64,000 nt of DNA from Pseudomonas putida (GTDB lineage Bacteria > Pseudomonadota > Gammaproteobacteria > Pseudomonadales > Pseudomonadaceae), in contig NZ_CP113097.1 in NCBI RefSeq assembly GCF_026625125.1, forward strand, positions 62,001 through 126,000. Reading direction: 5' to 3'. Positions 28,187-36,858 of the stretch are shown here, one piece after another (position 1 is the first letter of the stretch; each line of letters begins with the position of its first letter). The notes beneath the pieces are model-generated. The model searched no databases and was not told the DNA's origin. It was given only the letters and a program-made list of their open reading frames with translations. The position numbers and the translations under genes were made by a program.

Positions 28187-28326
28187 AGGGTCAGGCAATC
28201 ACTGTGCGTTCGGTTGAAAACTGAGCACACATAATAAAGGGAATCGAAGATTTCGGCACCTGGCAAGCTCGTCTAGGGTGTCTATGGGCTTGATAGCGTC
28301 CATTTAATAGACAGCTTTTCAAAGTG

Positions 28327-28347
28327 TTACCCACAAACTTATCCACA
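28327..28347 (+). other. Tandem DnaA boxes between def and dprA
   Basis: TTACCCACA (28327-28335, one mismatch) and TTATCCACA (28339-28347, perfect) are direct repeats 12 bases apart, about one helical turn, in the shared control region of def and dprA. Confidence 0.7.
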
Positions 28348-28392
28348 GGTTGTGCCACGTAAATGGCCCTGTTTCGATCAAGGATGATCTCC

Positions 28393-29490
28393 ATGCCGTT
28401 CCACCATTCGTCGCTTTGCCCGCCTGCCGAACTGGAAGCGCGGCTACGTCTACACCGCCTCCCCGAGACGGGATTGCGTCGTTTTCACACCTTGTTGCAA
28501 GCCTTTGGCAGCGCTTCTTCTGCACTCAGTGCACCGGCTGGCGCCTGGCGTGCCCTGGGGGTCGCCCAGGCCACCATCGACGCCCGGCGCAGTGCCGAAG
28601 TACGCGATGGGGCATTGGCTGCAATGGCCTGGATAGAGCATCCGGGCCAGCATTTGCTGATGTGGGACAGCCCTGGCTACCCCGCGCTGCTGGGTGAAAT
28701 CGATGATGCCCCGCCGCTGCTTTTCGTCGCAGGCGACCCGGCTTTGCTCGAACAGCCACAGCTGGCGATAGTGGGCAGCAGGCGTGCTTCACCCCCGGCG
28801 CTCGACACCGCCAAGGCATTTTCCCGTTGCCTCTCGCAGGCCGGGTTCACCATCACCAGTGGGCTTGCTTTGGGGATCGACGGTGCCGCTCATCGGGCCG
28901 CGTTGCAGGCTGGGGGCGCCACGATCGGTGTGTTGGGCACCGGGCTGCAAAAACTTTATCCACAGCGCCACCGCGACCTGGCCAAAGCGATGATCGACAG
29001 CGGTAGCGCGCTGGTTTCCGAGTACCCGCTCGATGCCGGGCCGCTGCCAGGCAACTTCCCACGACGCAATCGCATCATCAGTGGCCTGTCGCTCGGCGTG
29101 CTGGTGGTAGAGGCGAGCCTGGCCAGCGGTTCGTTGATCACCGCACGTCTGGCTGCCGAGCAAGGCCGTGAGGTTTATGCCGTTCCCGGCTCGATCCACC
29201 ACCCCGGCGCCAAGGGCTGCCACCAGTTGATTCGCGACGGCGCACTGCTGGTTGAAAGCGTGGGTCAGATCCTGGAAAGCTTGCAGGGCTGGAAGAACCT
29301 GCCGCCAGCCGTTGTGGATAAACCGTCGCATCCCCTACTCGCCTTGCTGCATGCTGCGCCGCAGACCAGCGAAGCACTCGCGGCTTGCAGTGAGCTGCCT
29401 TTGGCGCAAGTACTGGCGCAATTGACCGAGCTGGAGCTCGATGGCCGGGTGACCAATGAAGCCGGGCGTTGGTTTGCCCGCGCTGGCTAA
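28393..29490 (+). CDS. dprA: DNA-processing protein DprA
   Basis: Start at ATG 28393 (MPFHHSSLCPPAE), with AAGGA eight bases upstream; two earlier ATGs lack this. 365 residues. The Rossmann core is intact: AIVGSRRASPPALDTAKAFS, GFTITSGLALGIDGAAHRAAL, VLGTGLQKLYPQRHRDL, NFPRRNRIISGLSLGVLVVE and GSIHHPGAKGCHQLIRDGA. A C-terminal winged-helix (DML1-like) domain covers about 300-365. It loads RecA onto incoming single-stranded DNA in natural transformation. Two DnaA boxes lie inside the gene (28956, 29313). Confidence 0.94.
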   Translation: MPFHHSSLCPPAELEARLRLHRLPETGLRRFHTLLQAFGSASSALSAPAGAWRALGVAQATIDARRSAEVRDGALAAMAWIEHPGQHLLMWDSPGYPALLGEIDDAPPLLFVAGDPALLEQPQLAIVGSRRASPPALDTAKAFSRCLSQAGFTITSGLALGIDGAAHRAALQAGGATIGVLGTGLQKLYPQRHRDLAKAMIDSGSALVSEYPLDAGPLPGNFPRRNRIISGLSLGVLVVEASLASGSLITARLAAEQGREVYAVPGSIHHPGAKGCHQLIRDGALLVESVGQILESLQGWKNLPPAVVDKPSHPLLALLHAAPQTSEALAACSELPLAQVLAQLTELELDGRVTNEAGRWFARAG

Positions 29491-29685
29491 GTAAACTGCG
29501 GCATGGCTTAAATGCGGAGAGACACAAATGGTGAGCAGTTGGCGTGTGCAACAAGCCGCGCGTGAGATTCGGGCCGGTGCGGTGATCGCCTACCCGACAG
29601 AAGCGGTCTGGGGCCTGGGCTGCGACCCCTGGAACGAGGACGCGGTGTATCGCTTGCTGGCGCTCAAGTCGCGGCCTGTGGATAA
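28956..29685. other. Three DnaA boxes in dprA and tsaC
   Basis: Perfect boxes at 28956-28964 (plus), 29313-29321 (minus) and 29677-29685 (minus). All three are in coding sequence (for example VVDKPS in DprA and VDKGL in TsaC). Confidence 0.6.
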
Positions 29686-30085
29686 AGGGCTGATCCTGGT
29701 CGCCGACAACATCCGGCAGTTCGACTTTTTGTTCGAGGACTTCCCGGAAGACTGGATCGACCGCATGGGCAGCACCTGGCCTGGGCCCAACACCTGGCTG
29801 GTGCCGCACCAGGACCTGTTGCCCGAGTGGGTGACCGGGCAGCATGACACGGTGGCGCTGCGGGTCAGCGATCACCCAGTGGTGCGTGATCTGTGTTCAC
29901 TGGTAGGGCCGCTGATTTCCACCTCGTGCAACCCCGGCGGGCGCCCGGCGGCGAAGACCCGGTTGCGGGTGGAGCAATACTTCCACGGCCAGCTGGACCT
30001 GGTGCTTGGCGGGGCGCTGGGGGGGCGGAAGAACCCGAGTGTGATTCGCAATCTGGCAACCGGCGAGGTTGTACGCCCAGGCTGA
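29528..30085 (+). CDS. tsaC: Threonylcarbamoyl-AMP synthase (YrdC/Sua5 family)
   Basis: 185 residues, ATG 29528 with GGAGA upstream. The short, single-domain TsaC form: [38 protein letters not shown] (the KR/SP ATP-binding region), [24 protein letters not shown] and [20 protein letters not shown] motif. It makes threonylcarbamoyl-AMP for the t6A37 tRNA modification. It follows dprA by 37 bases, a common gene pair. Confidence 0.94.
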   Translation: MVSSWRVQQAAREIRAGAVIAYPTEAVWGLGCDPWNEDAVYRLLALKSRPVDKGLILVADNIRQFDFLFEDFPEDWIDRMGSTWPGPNTWLVPHQDLLPEWVTGQHDTVALRVSDHPVVRDLCSLVGPLISTSCNPGGRPAAKTRLRVEQYFHGQLDLVLGGALGGRKNPSVIRNLATGEVVRPG

Positions 30086-30103
30086 TACCGCTGCCGAGGG
30101 CTT

Positions 30104-30201
30104 CGCCCACGATCGCCGGCACGCCAGCGCCTACAGGTTCTGCACAAGGCTTGAAGCCGGTGTGGTCGGTGGGGGAGCTGGCTTGCCGGCGATGGGGCCG
30201 C
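30104..30201. repeat. REP pair (BIME)
   Basis: Inverted REP copies: GATCGCCGGCACGCCAGC at 30111-30128 and AGCTGGCTTGCCGGCGATGG at 30176-30195. Confidence 0.8.
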
Positions 30202-30329
30202 AAACCCCTGCAGATTTTTCTGATTTTGTCTTGAAGGGTTGTCCGGTTTGAGGATTGGGAAATATCCTTCGAGCCGCGTCCCCTGCCATCACCTGTTCAG
30301 TAGGAACCAGTGTCTCTAGGCTCTACCCG

Positions 30330-30452
30330 TCGCCAAATAACTTGGCGATCGGGTGTGGTAGCCCGTATGCATTTTTTCCATGACAGTCCATGGCGGCTGT
30401 GCGTGGGAGGCTTTCGAGCCTGCCTGGATTGGAAAATGCCCGGGTCTACCAC
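30330..30452. repeat. Structured inverted-repeat element
   Basis: A short hairpin (CGCCAA/TTGGCG, 30331-30347) is followed by a larger element with arms GTGGTAGCCCG...GCATTTTTTCCA (30355-30380) and TGGAAAATGCCCGGGTCTACCAC (30430-30452). Inside lies AGGCT-TTCG-AGCCT (30408-30421), a stem closed by a UUCG tetraloop. It could fold as one long RNA or be a miniature mobile element. No transposase is nearby. Confidence 0.6.
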
Positions 30453-30459
30453 CTCGCGT

Positions 30460-30543
30460 ACAGTCGCCACCCCTACCCTGCACCACCACCCGCTCTTCAG
30501 CGTCAACCCAAACATTTCCGCCGAGGACGCTCGATCTACGTAA
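30460..30543 (+). pseudogene. DUF6124/DUF3077-like gene remnant
   Basis: The frame reads HHHPLFSVNPNISAEDARST and stops at 30541. LFSVNPNISAEDA resembles the conserved core of the small Pseudomonas DUF6124 (formerly DUF3077-like) proteins, which are normally about 100-130 residues; here both ends are missing. The match is from memory of the family and would need a database search. Confidence 0.45.
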
Positions 30544-30807
30544 CACCAAAAAAACCAGGGCAAGCACCATTTCCTACGGTTTCTGTCGAAAGCAATCACC
30601 TGCCCATCAGAAGACATCCAATTTATGCTTTGCATTCTCAAGTTTCCCGACCATGGGATATTGAGGTGTGTGCCTAGGTTTGTACTTTTTTTGAGCAGGT
30701 CTCTGCCAGATCCATTAGCAGAAGCCATCAAGCCTATTGCCTATTCAGCGGCATTGCCCGGGCCGAGAAAAACCTGATCCAGGCCTACCTGGGAAGGATC
30801 TGACGAA

Positions 30808-31098
30808 GTGCATGTACTGACTTTTAGCCAAGCTCGCGCCGACCTGAAGCAGACGATGGATGATGTATGTCGGGATCACGAACCTGCGATCGTTACGCGC
30901 CAGCCCGGCGAGCCGGTGGTCATGATTTCACTTGAGGATTACAACGGCATGCAGGAGACCATGTACCTGTTGGGCTCATCAGCCAATGCCAAGCGCTTGC
31001 GCGCATCCATTGATCAGCTGCGGTCGGGTAAAGCTGCTACCCATGCGTTTAATTTTAGATGGCAACGGTCGAGTCAGCAGCCTCAGAAGAAGGTGTGA
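30808..31098 (+). CDS. YefM/Phd-family antitoxin, no toxin partner
   Basis: 96 residues from GTG 30808 with AAGGA upstream. Residues 1-70 are a normal YefM/Phd DNA-binding antitoxin (TFSQARADLKQTMDDVCRDH, PGEPVVMISLEDYNGMQETM, YLLGSSANAKRLRASIDQLR). After GKA the usual toxin-binding tail is replaced by an atypical THAFNFRWQRSSQQPQKKV. The YoeB-type toxin that should follow is missing; a long hairpin occupies the place. It may be a decayed operon, or a solitary antitoxin that neutralises toxins elsewhere. Confidence 0.75.
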   Translation: MHVLTFSQARADLKQTMDDVCRDHEPAIVTRQPGEPVVMISLEDYNGMQETMYLLGSSANAKRLRASIDQLRSGKAATHAFNFRWQRSSQQPQKKV

Positions 31099-31102
31099 GC
31101 GC

Positions 31103-31202
31103 TGACAGGTGCCTGAGGGTGTTCAGTGCCTATGAGGTCGAGCGTCACGCGGGCGACTCTCGATCTCACAGGCACTGAACACCTTTAGGCAAGCACCTGG
31201 TC
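31103..31202. repeat. 100-base imperfect inverted repeat
   Basis: The arms GGTGTTCAGTGCCTATGAG (31118-31136) and CTCACAGGCACTGAACACC (31165-31183) pair with one mismatch. Weaker pairing extends outwards (GACAGGTG... against ...CACCTGGTC) to about 31103 and 31202. The loop of 28 bases is itself partly self-complementary. No T-run follows, so it is not a classic terminator. Confidence 0.65.
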
Positions 31203-31227
31203 GCCCTGGTGCAATCCCCTGTCCTTC

Positions 31228-32205
31228 TCAAGGCAACAAAACAGTAGACCCAACAGTCCTGCGCGCCGACAGCTCAGCTTGCGCCTTGGCTGCCTCACTC
31301 AGCGGATACCTTTGCTGGATATCCACAACCAGTTTGCCACTGCCAATCATCGCAAACAGGTCGTCGGCCATGGCCTGGGTGTTCTCGGCATTATTGGCAT
31401 AGGTCGCCAAGGTCGGGCGAGTGACGTACAGCGATCCTTTCTGCGACAGGATCCCAAGGTTCACCCCGCTCACGGCCCCCGAGGCATTGCCAAAGCTCAC
31501 CATCAAGCCGCGCGGTTGCAGGCAGTCCAGCGAGGTAAGCCAGGTGTCGGCGCCCACGCCGTCATACACCACCGGGCACTTCTTGCCATCGGTCAGCTCC
31601 AGCACCCGCTTGGCCACGTCTTCGTGGCTGTAATCGATGGTTTCCCAAGCGCCCAGCGCCTTGGCCCGTTCGGCCTTCTCGGCAGAGCTCACGGTGCCGA
31701 TGAGCTTGGCGCCCAGCGCCTTGGCCCACTGGCAGGCCAGCGAGCCCACGCCACCGGCGGCAGCGTGGAACAGGATCACATCGCCGGGCTGCACGGCGTA
31801 GGTCTGCTTGAGCAGGTACTGCACGGTCAGGCCCTTGAGCATTACCGCCGCCGCCTGCTCGAAGCTGATGTCGTCGGGCAGCTTGACCAGGTTGGCTTCC
31901 GGCAGTGTGTGCACCTCGCTGTAGGCACCCAGCGGGCCGCCGCCATAGGCCACGCGGTCACCCACTCTCAGGCGGGTGACGCCCTCGCCCACTGCATCGA
32001 CCACGCCGGCGCCCTCTGTGCCCAGGCCGGATGGCAGCGCAGGCGGCGCATACAACCCGTTGCGGAAATAGGTGTCGATGAAGTTCAAGCCGATCGCGTG
32101 GTTACGTACGCGCACTTGCTGCGGCCCCGGCGGTGCCGGATCGAACTCTACAAGTTGCAGCACTTCGGGGCCGCCATGCTGGCTGAACTGGATACGCTTG
32201 GCCAT
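31228..32205 (-). CDS. qor: NADPH:quinone oxidoreductase (zeta-crystallin type)
   Basis: Start at ATG 32205 (MAKRIQFSQHGGPEVL), with AGGAG six bases upstream; the frame runs 22 codons further without support. 325 residues of the medium-chain dehydrogenase family lacking structural zinc. GROES-like domain 1-120 (NHAIGLNFIDTYFRNGLYAP), NADPH motif HAAAGGVGSLACQWAKALGA in the centre. It reduces quinones by NADPH. Divergent from hemF, as in other pseudomonads. Confidence 0.92.
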   Translation of the reverse strand: MAKRIQFSQHGGPEVLQLVEFDPAPPGPQQVRVRNHAIGLNFIDTYFRNGLYAPPALPSGLGTEGAGVVDAVGEGVTRLRVGDRVAYGGGPLGAYSEVHTLPEANLVKLPDDISFEQAAAVMLKGLTVQYLLKQTYAVQPGDVILFHAAAGGVGSLACQWAKALGAKLIGTVSSAEKAERAKALGAWETIDYSHEDVAKRVLELTDGKKCPVVYDGVGADTWLTSLDCLQPRGLMVSFGNASGAVSGVNLGILSQKGSLYVTRPTLATYANNAENTQAMADDLFAMIGSGKLVVDIQQRYPLSEAAKAQAELSARRTVGSTVLLP

Positions 32206-32261
32206 CTCGCACTCCTGTTGTCGGGATCGGAAAAGGCCTTCTATCGGACGCCTTTGCTTGA

Positions 32262-33251
<990 letters not shown>

Positions 33252-33254
33252 GCC

Positions 33255-33263
33255 TGTGGATAA
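33255..33263 (-). other. DnaA box between hemF and aroE
   Basis: TGTGGATAA, perfect, four bases after the hemF stop and 13 bases before the aroE start. Confidence 0.65.
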
Positions 33264-33276
33264 CCGAGGAACCCCC

Positions 33277-34101
33277 ATGGACCAGTACGTCGTGTTTGGC
33301 AACCCCATCGGCCACAGCAAGTCGCCGTTGATTCACCGGCTGTTCGCCGAACAGACCGGACAGGACCTGGAATACAGCACGCTGCTTGCGCCGCTGGACG
33401 AATTCAGCGACTGCGCCCGCGGCTTCTTCAAGCAAGGCAGCGGCGCCAACGTGACCGTGCCCTTCAAGGAAGAGGCCTATCGCCTGTGTGACAGCCTCAC
33501 CCCGCGTGCCCAACGGGCCGGCGCGGTGAACACCTTGAGCAAGCTGGCCGATGGCTCGCTGCGGGGTGATAACACTGATGGCGCCGGCCTGGTGCGTGAC
33601 CTCACCGTGAATGCCGGGGTTGAACTGGCTGGCAAACGTATTCTGATCCTTGGCGCCGGGGGCGCGGTGCGTGGCGTGCTTGAGCCGATCCTGGCGCATG
33701 AGCCCCAATCCTTGGTAATTGCCAACCGCACACTGGAAAAGGCCGAGCAGCTGGCGCGCGAGTTCGATGAGGTTGGGCCGGTGATGGCCAGCGGTTTCGC
33801 CTGGCTGCAGGAGCCGGTGGACGTGATCATCAACGCCACGTCGGCGAGCCTGTCCGGCGAGCTGCCGCCGATTGCCGACAGCCTGGTCGAGGCCGGGCGG
33901 ACCGTGTGCTACGACATGATGTATGGCAAGGAGCCCACGCCGTTCTGCCAGTGGGCCAGCAAGCTAGGTGCAGCAAAGGTGCTGGATGGGCTGGGCATGC
34001 TGGCTGAGCAGGCGGCTGAGGCGTTCTTCATCTGGCGTGGGGTGCGGCCGGATACGGCGCCGGTATTGGCAGAGTTGCGCCGGCAGCTGGCGCGGGGCTG
34101 A
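33277..34101 (+). CDS. aroE: Shikimate dehydrogenase
   Basis: Start at ATG 33277 ([17 protein letters not shown]) with GAGGA upstream; 274 residues. The substrate motif [12 protein letters not shown] and [11 protein letters not shown] (lysine of the catalytic pair), DNTDGAGL (catalytic aspartate) and the NADP motif [15 protein letters not shown] with [10 protein letters not shown] are all present. It reduces 3-dehydroshikimate in the shikimate pathway. Confidence 0.96.
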   Translation: MDQYVVFGNPIGHSKSPLIHRLFAEQTGQDLEYSTLLAPLDEFSDCARGFFKQGSGANVTVPFKEEAYRLCDSLTPRAQRAGAVNTLSKLADGSLRGDNTDGAGLVRDLTVNAGVELAGKRILILGAGGAVRGVLEPILAHEPQSLVIANRTLEKAEQLAREFDEVGPVMASGFAWLQEPVDVIINATSASLSGELPPIADSLVEAGRTVCYDMMYGKEPTPFCQWASKLGAAKVLDGLGMLAEQAAEAFFIWRGVRPDTAPVLAELRRQLARG

Positions 34102-34108
34102 GATTGCT

Positions 34109-34226
34109 GGGGCCGCTCTGCGGCCCATCGCCGGCAAGCCAGCTCCTACACCTACAGCGCCGACCACAGGCCTTGTGATACCCCTGGGGGAGCCGGCTTG
34201 CCGGCGATGGGCTGCAAAGCAGCCCC
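34109..34226. repeat. REP pair (BIME)
   Basis: Between convergent aroE and the SulP gene. Core copies ATCGCCGGCAAGCCAGCTCC (34127-34146) and GAGCCGGCTTGCCGGCGATG (34190-34209) are inverted; each is flanked by a GGGGC...GCCCC-type stem. Confidence 0.85.
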
Positions 34227-34231
34227 AATGA

Positions 34232-35800
34232 TCATTCCGCAAATTGAATTGGGCAAAGCTCCTCCCCTTCCAGCTTCTGCAATTCCTCGACCACCTGCGG
34301 CCTGGCGCGCAGCAAGGTCAAACTCCCGCCTGCCCGGCGCAACCGCCGCGCCTCGCGGTGCAACATATCCACACCCGAGTAATCGATGAAATTCACCTGC
34401 CGTGCATCGATCACCACATGCGGCCCCTGGCAACGCTGCAGGCGCACCTGCAGGTAGTGCGCTGCACCGAAGAAGATCGATCCGCCTACTCGCAGTACAT
34501 CGGCCTGACCTTCGCGGCTCTGCTGAATCCGAGGCCGTGAAGTGCGTTTGAGGTAGAAGAACAGCGAAGCCAGCACACCGGCGTAAATCGCTGTCTGCAA
34601 CTCCAGCAGCAAGGTTGCGGCAGCGGTCAGGGCCATGACCAGGAACTCGGAGCGGCTGACCCGGAACAGCGCGCGTATTGCGCGGTGGTCCACCAGGCCC
34701 CAGCAGATCAGCAGGATACTACCGGCCATGGCCGGTATCGGCAGGTGTGCGATCAACCCTGCACCCGTGACGGCGAACAGCGCTACCCACAGCGCCGAGA
34801 ACACCCCGGCCATGGGGGAACGGGCGCCAGCGTCGTAGCTGAGCCCAGAGCGGGTGAAGGATCCAGAAGACAGGTAGCCGGAAAAGAATGACCCGACGAT
34901 GTTCGACATGCCTTGGGCGCGGATTTCCTGGTCGGCGTCGATCAGCTGCTCGGAGCGTGCCGACAGCGAACGGGCGATCGACAGGCTGGTCACCAGGCCC
35001 AGCATGCCCACCGCCACGGCACTGGGCAGCAGGCGCAGCATCAGCTCCACATCCACTAACGGCAGTGGGCTGAGTGGGGGCAGCTGGCCGGAGAATGCTG
35101 GCACGCGCGGTACATGGCCAAAGAAACCGGGCAGCGACCAGGCCACCAGGCTGATCACGATCAGGCTTATCAACAGGCTCGGCCAGCGTGGCCGCCAGAG
35201 TTTGAAGGCCGCACCGACAAGCACGGTACTCAAGCCCAGGATCAGGGACGGCAAGTCGACCTCGCCAGCATGGCTTGCCAGGTCTTGTACCGTTTTCAAT
35301 GCCGTGGCCTGGCTCGGCAAATCCATCCCCAGCAGGTTGGGCAATTGGCCGAGGGCAATGACGATGGCGGCGCCCAGAGTGAAGCCAAGCACCACCGAAT
35401 GGGAGACGAAGTTGACCACTGCGCCGAAGCGTAGCAGCCCGAGCAGCAGTTGGAAGATGCCAGCGAGGAAGGTCAGCAGCAGCACGAGCGTCACGTAATC
35501 GGCGCTACCGGCCACTGCCAAGGGGCTGATGCTGGCGTAAAGGACGATGGAGATGGCGGCGGTCGGTCCGCAAATCAGGTACCAGGACGAACCCCACAGG
35601 CAGGCGACCAGCACTGGCACGATGGCCGCATAAAGACCATATTCGGCAGGCAAGCCGGCGATCAGGGCATAGGCGATGGATTGCGGCAGGGCAAGGATGG
35701 CGCCGCTGAGCCCGACCAGCAGGTCCTCGCGCAGGCTACGGCCCGATTGACGGGGCAGCCAGGTCAAGAAGGGCAGCAGGTGGGTCAACTGAATCATCAT
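34232..35800 (-). CDS. SulP-family anion transporter with STAS domain
   Basis: Start placed at the ATGATG pair at 35800 (GAGAGGG directly upstream; the second ATG, 35797, may be used instead); about 522 residues. Ten or more membrane segments with SulP motifs LREDLLVGLSGAILALPQSIAYALIAGLPAEYG and VNFVSHSVVLGFTLGAA, then a C-terminal STAS domain from about 420 (VVIDARQVNFIDYSGVDMLH). Family members move sulfate, bicarbonate or other anions. It ends next to the choline-sulfate cluster, whose sulfatase releases sulfate; a connection is possible but a REP pair separates them. Confidence 0.85.
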   Translation of the reverse strand: MMIQLTHLLPFLTWLPRQSGRSLREDLLVGLSGAILALPQSIAYALIAGLPAEYGLYAAIVPVLVACLWGSSWYLICGPTAAISIVLYASISPLAVAGSADYVTLVLLLTFLAGIFQLLLGLLRFGAVVNFVSHSVVLGFTLGAAIVIALGQLPNLLGMDLPSQATALKTVQDLASHAGEVDLPSLILGLSTVLVGAAFKLWRPRWPSLLISLIVISLVAWSLPGFFGHVPRVPAFSGQLPPLSPLPLVDVELMLRLLPSAVAVGMLGLVTSLSIARSLSARSEQLIDADQEIRAQGMSNIVGSFFSGYLSSGSFTRSGLSYDAGARSPMAGVFSALWVALFAVTGAGLIAHLPIPAMAGSILLICWGLVDHRAIRALFRVSRSEFLVMALTAAATLLLELQTAIYAGVLASLFFYLKRTSRPRIQQSREGQADVLRVGGSIFFGAAHYLQVRLQRCQGPHVVIDARQVNFIDYSGVDMLHREARRLRRAGGSLTLLRARPQVVEELQKLEGEELCPIQFAE

Positions 35801-35831
35801 CCCTCTCGTATTCGGATCTTGGGTTGGTTTG

Positions 35832-35931
35832 GCTGGCCTCATCGCCGGCAAGCCGGCCCCCGCAGGGGGATCACAGAGGGCGAGCCTACGGCTCTAGCTG
35901 AGCCGGCGCGCCGGCGATGAGGTCGGTCCAG
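35832..35931. repeat. REP pair (BIME)
   Basis: CTCATCGCCGGCAAGCCGGC (35838-35857) and GCCGGCGCGCCGGCGATGAG (35902-35921) in inverted orientation, between choX end and the SulP start. Confidence 0.8.
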
Positions 35932-35934
35932 CCT

Positions 35935-36858
35935 CTACAACTCAGCTTTTACAGCCTCTTTGGCATCGCCGCCGTCTTTGGTCGTGACGCCCGCCAACCA
36001 GCCTTCCAGCCATTGCGGATGCGCTTTGACCCACGCCTTGGCCGCGTCATCGAAACTCATCTTCTTATCCACAACCTCAGCCATGATGCTGTTTTCCATG
36101 TCCAGGGTGAATTTCAGGTTACCCAACAATTTTGCAGGGTTGGGGCAGGCCTGTGGATAACCTTTGCGGGTCAAGGTGTAGACCTCCCCCTTGCTGCCAA
36201 ACCACTTTTCCCCGCCCGTCAGGTAATGCATCTTCAGTTTTACGTTCATCGGGTGCGGGGTCCAGCCCAGGAAAGTGATGTACTGGTTTTTCTTAACGGC
36301 GCGGTCCACCTGCGCCAGCATCGCTTGTTCACTCGATTCAACCAGCTTCCATTGGCCGAGGTTGAATTCATTCTTGTCGATGATCTCCTTCAGCGACAGA
36401 TTGGCTGGCGCGCCCGAGCCGATTCCGTACAGCTTCTTGTCGAACTTATCGGCATGCTTTTGCAGGTCGGCGAAGTTTTTCACGCCGGCATTCCACACGT
36501 AATCGGGCACTGCCAGGGTGAACTCGGTGCCTTCGAGGTTGCGCGACAGCTGCTGCACGTCGCCATTGGCGATGAACTTGTCATGAAAGCCCTGCTGGGC
36601 CGGCATCCAATTGCCCAGAAAAGCATCGACCTTACCGTCCTTGAGGCCGCCGTAGATGATCGGCACCGCCAGGCTGTCGATCTTCACCTGGTAACCCAGG
36701 CTTTGCAGAAGCAAGCGGGCGATGGCATTGGTGGAGGCGATGTCGCTCCAGCCGGGGTCGGCCAACCTCACGGTGCTGCATTGTGCATCTTCGGCGTGAG
36801 CCGTAGCGGTGCCCAGGCTCAGGGCCAGGGCAAACACGATGGTGGAAAACTTCTGCAT
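35935..36858 (-). CDS. choX: Choline ABC-transporter substrate-binding protein
   Basis: Start at ATG 36858 (MQKFSTIVFALALSLGTATAHA), 307 residues; the signal peptide ends at about residue 22. The mature protein is an OpuAC/ChoX-type binding protein with aromatic residues in the ligand cage region (DPGWSDI, GNWMPAQQ, PDYVWNAGV, FLGWTPHPMN). It should deliver choline to a CbcWV-like ABC transporter; none is encoded here. It follows betC (choline released from choline sulfate) with an overlap of the betC stop region only by spacing (14 bases). Two DnaA boxes lie inside it. Confidence 0.88.
   Translation of the reverse strand: MQKFSTIVFALALSLGTATAHAEDAQCSTVRLADPGWSDIASTNAIARLLLQSLGYQVKIDSLAVPIIYGGLKDGKVDAFLGNWMPAQQGFHDKFIANGDVQQLSRNLEGTEFTLAVPDYVWNAGVKNFADLQKHADKFDKKLYGIGSGAPANLSLKEIIDKNEFNLGQWKLVESSEQAMLAQVDRAVKKNQYITFLGWTPHPMNVKLKMHYLTGGEKWFGSKGEVYTLTRKGYPQACPNPAKLLGNLKFTLDMENSIMAEVVDKKMSFDDAAKAWVKAHPQWLEGWLAGVTTKDGGDAKEAVKAEL

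Larger units (their letters stand above)
30086..30807. other. 722-base gap with repeats and gene remnants
   Basis: From left to right it contains a REP pair (30104-30201), two short hairpins and a 98-base inverted-repeat element (30330-30452), a DUF6124-like coding remnant (to 30543), then AT-richer sequence of unknown origin. In the last part a frame ending at 30803 encodes SGIARAEKNLIQAYLGRI, perhaps the tail of another lost gene. Confidence 0.6.

Noticed and set aside
25881..28234. Two open frames of about 500 codons on the plus strand
   Set aside because: They are antisense to rsmB, fmt and def, with no ribosome sites or family motifs.
30297..30731. 144-codon frame on the minus strand
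   Set aside because: It covers the structured repeat and remnant; no family motif and no good start were seen.
31099..31227. Toxin gene after the YefM antitoxin
   Set aside because: No open frame of suitable length or YoeB/RelE motif exists; the space holds a hairpin.
31317..31326. Further DnaA-like boxes such as ATATCCACA (also at 34367 and 43075)
   Set aside because: They have one mismatch in the AT-rich half and were not counted among perfect boxes.
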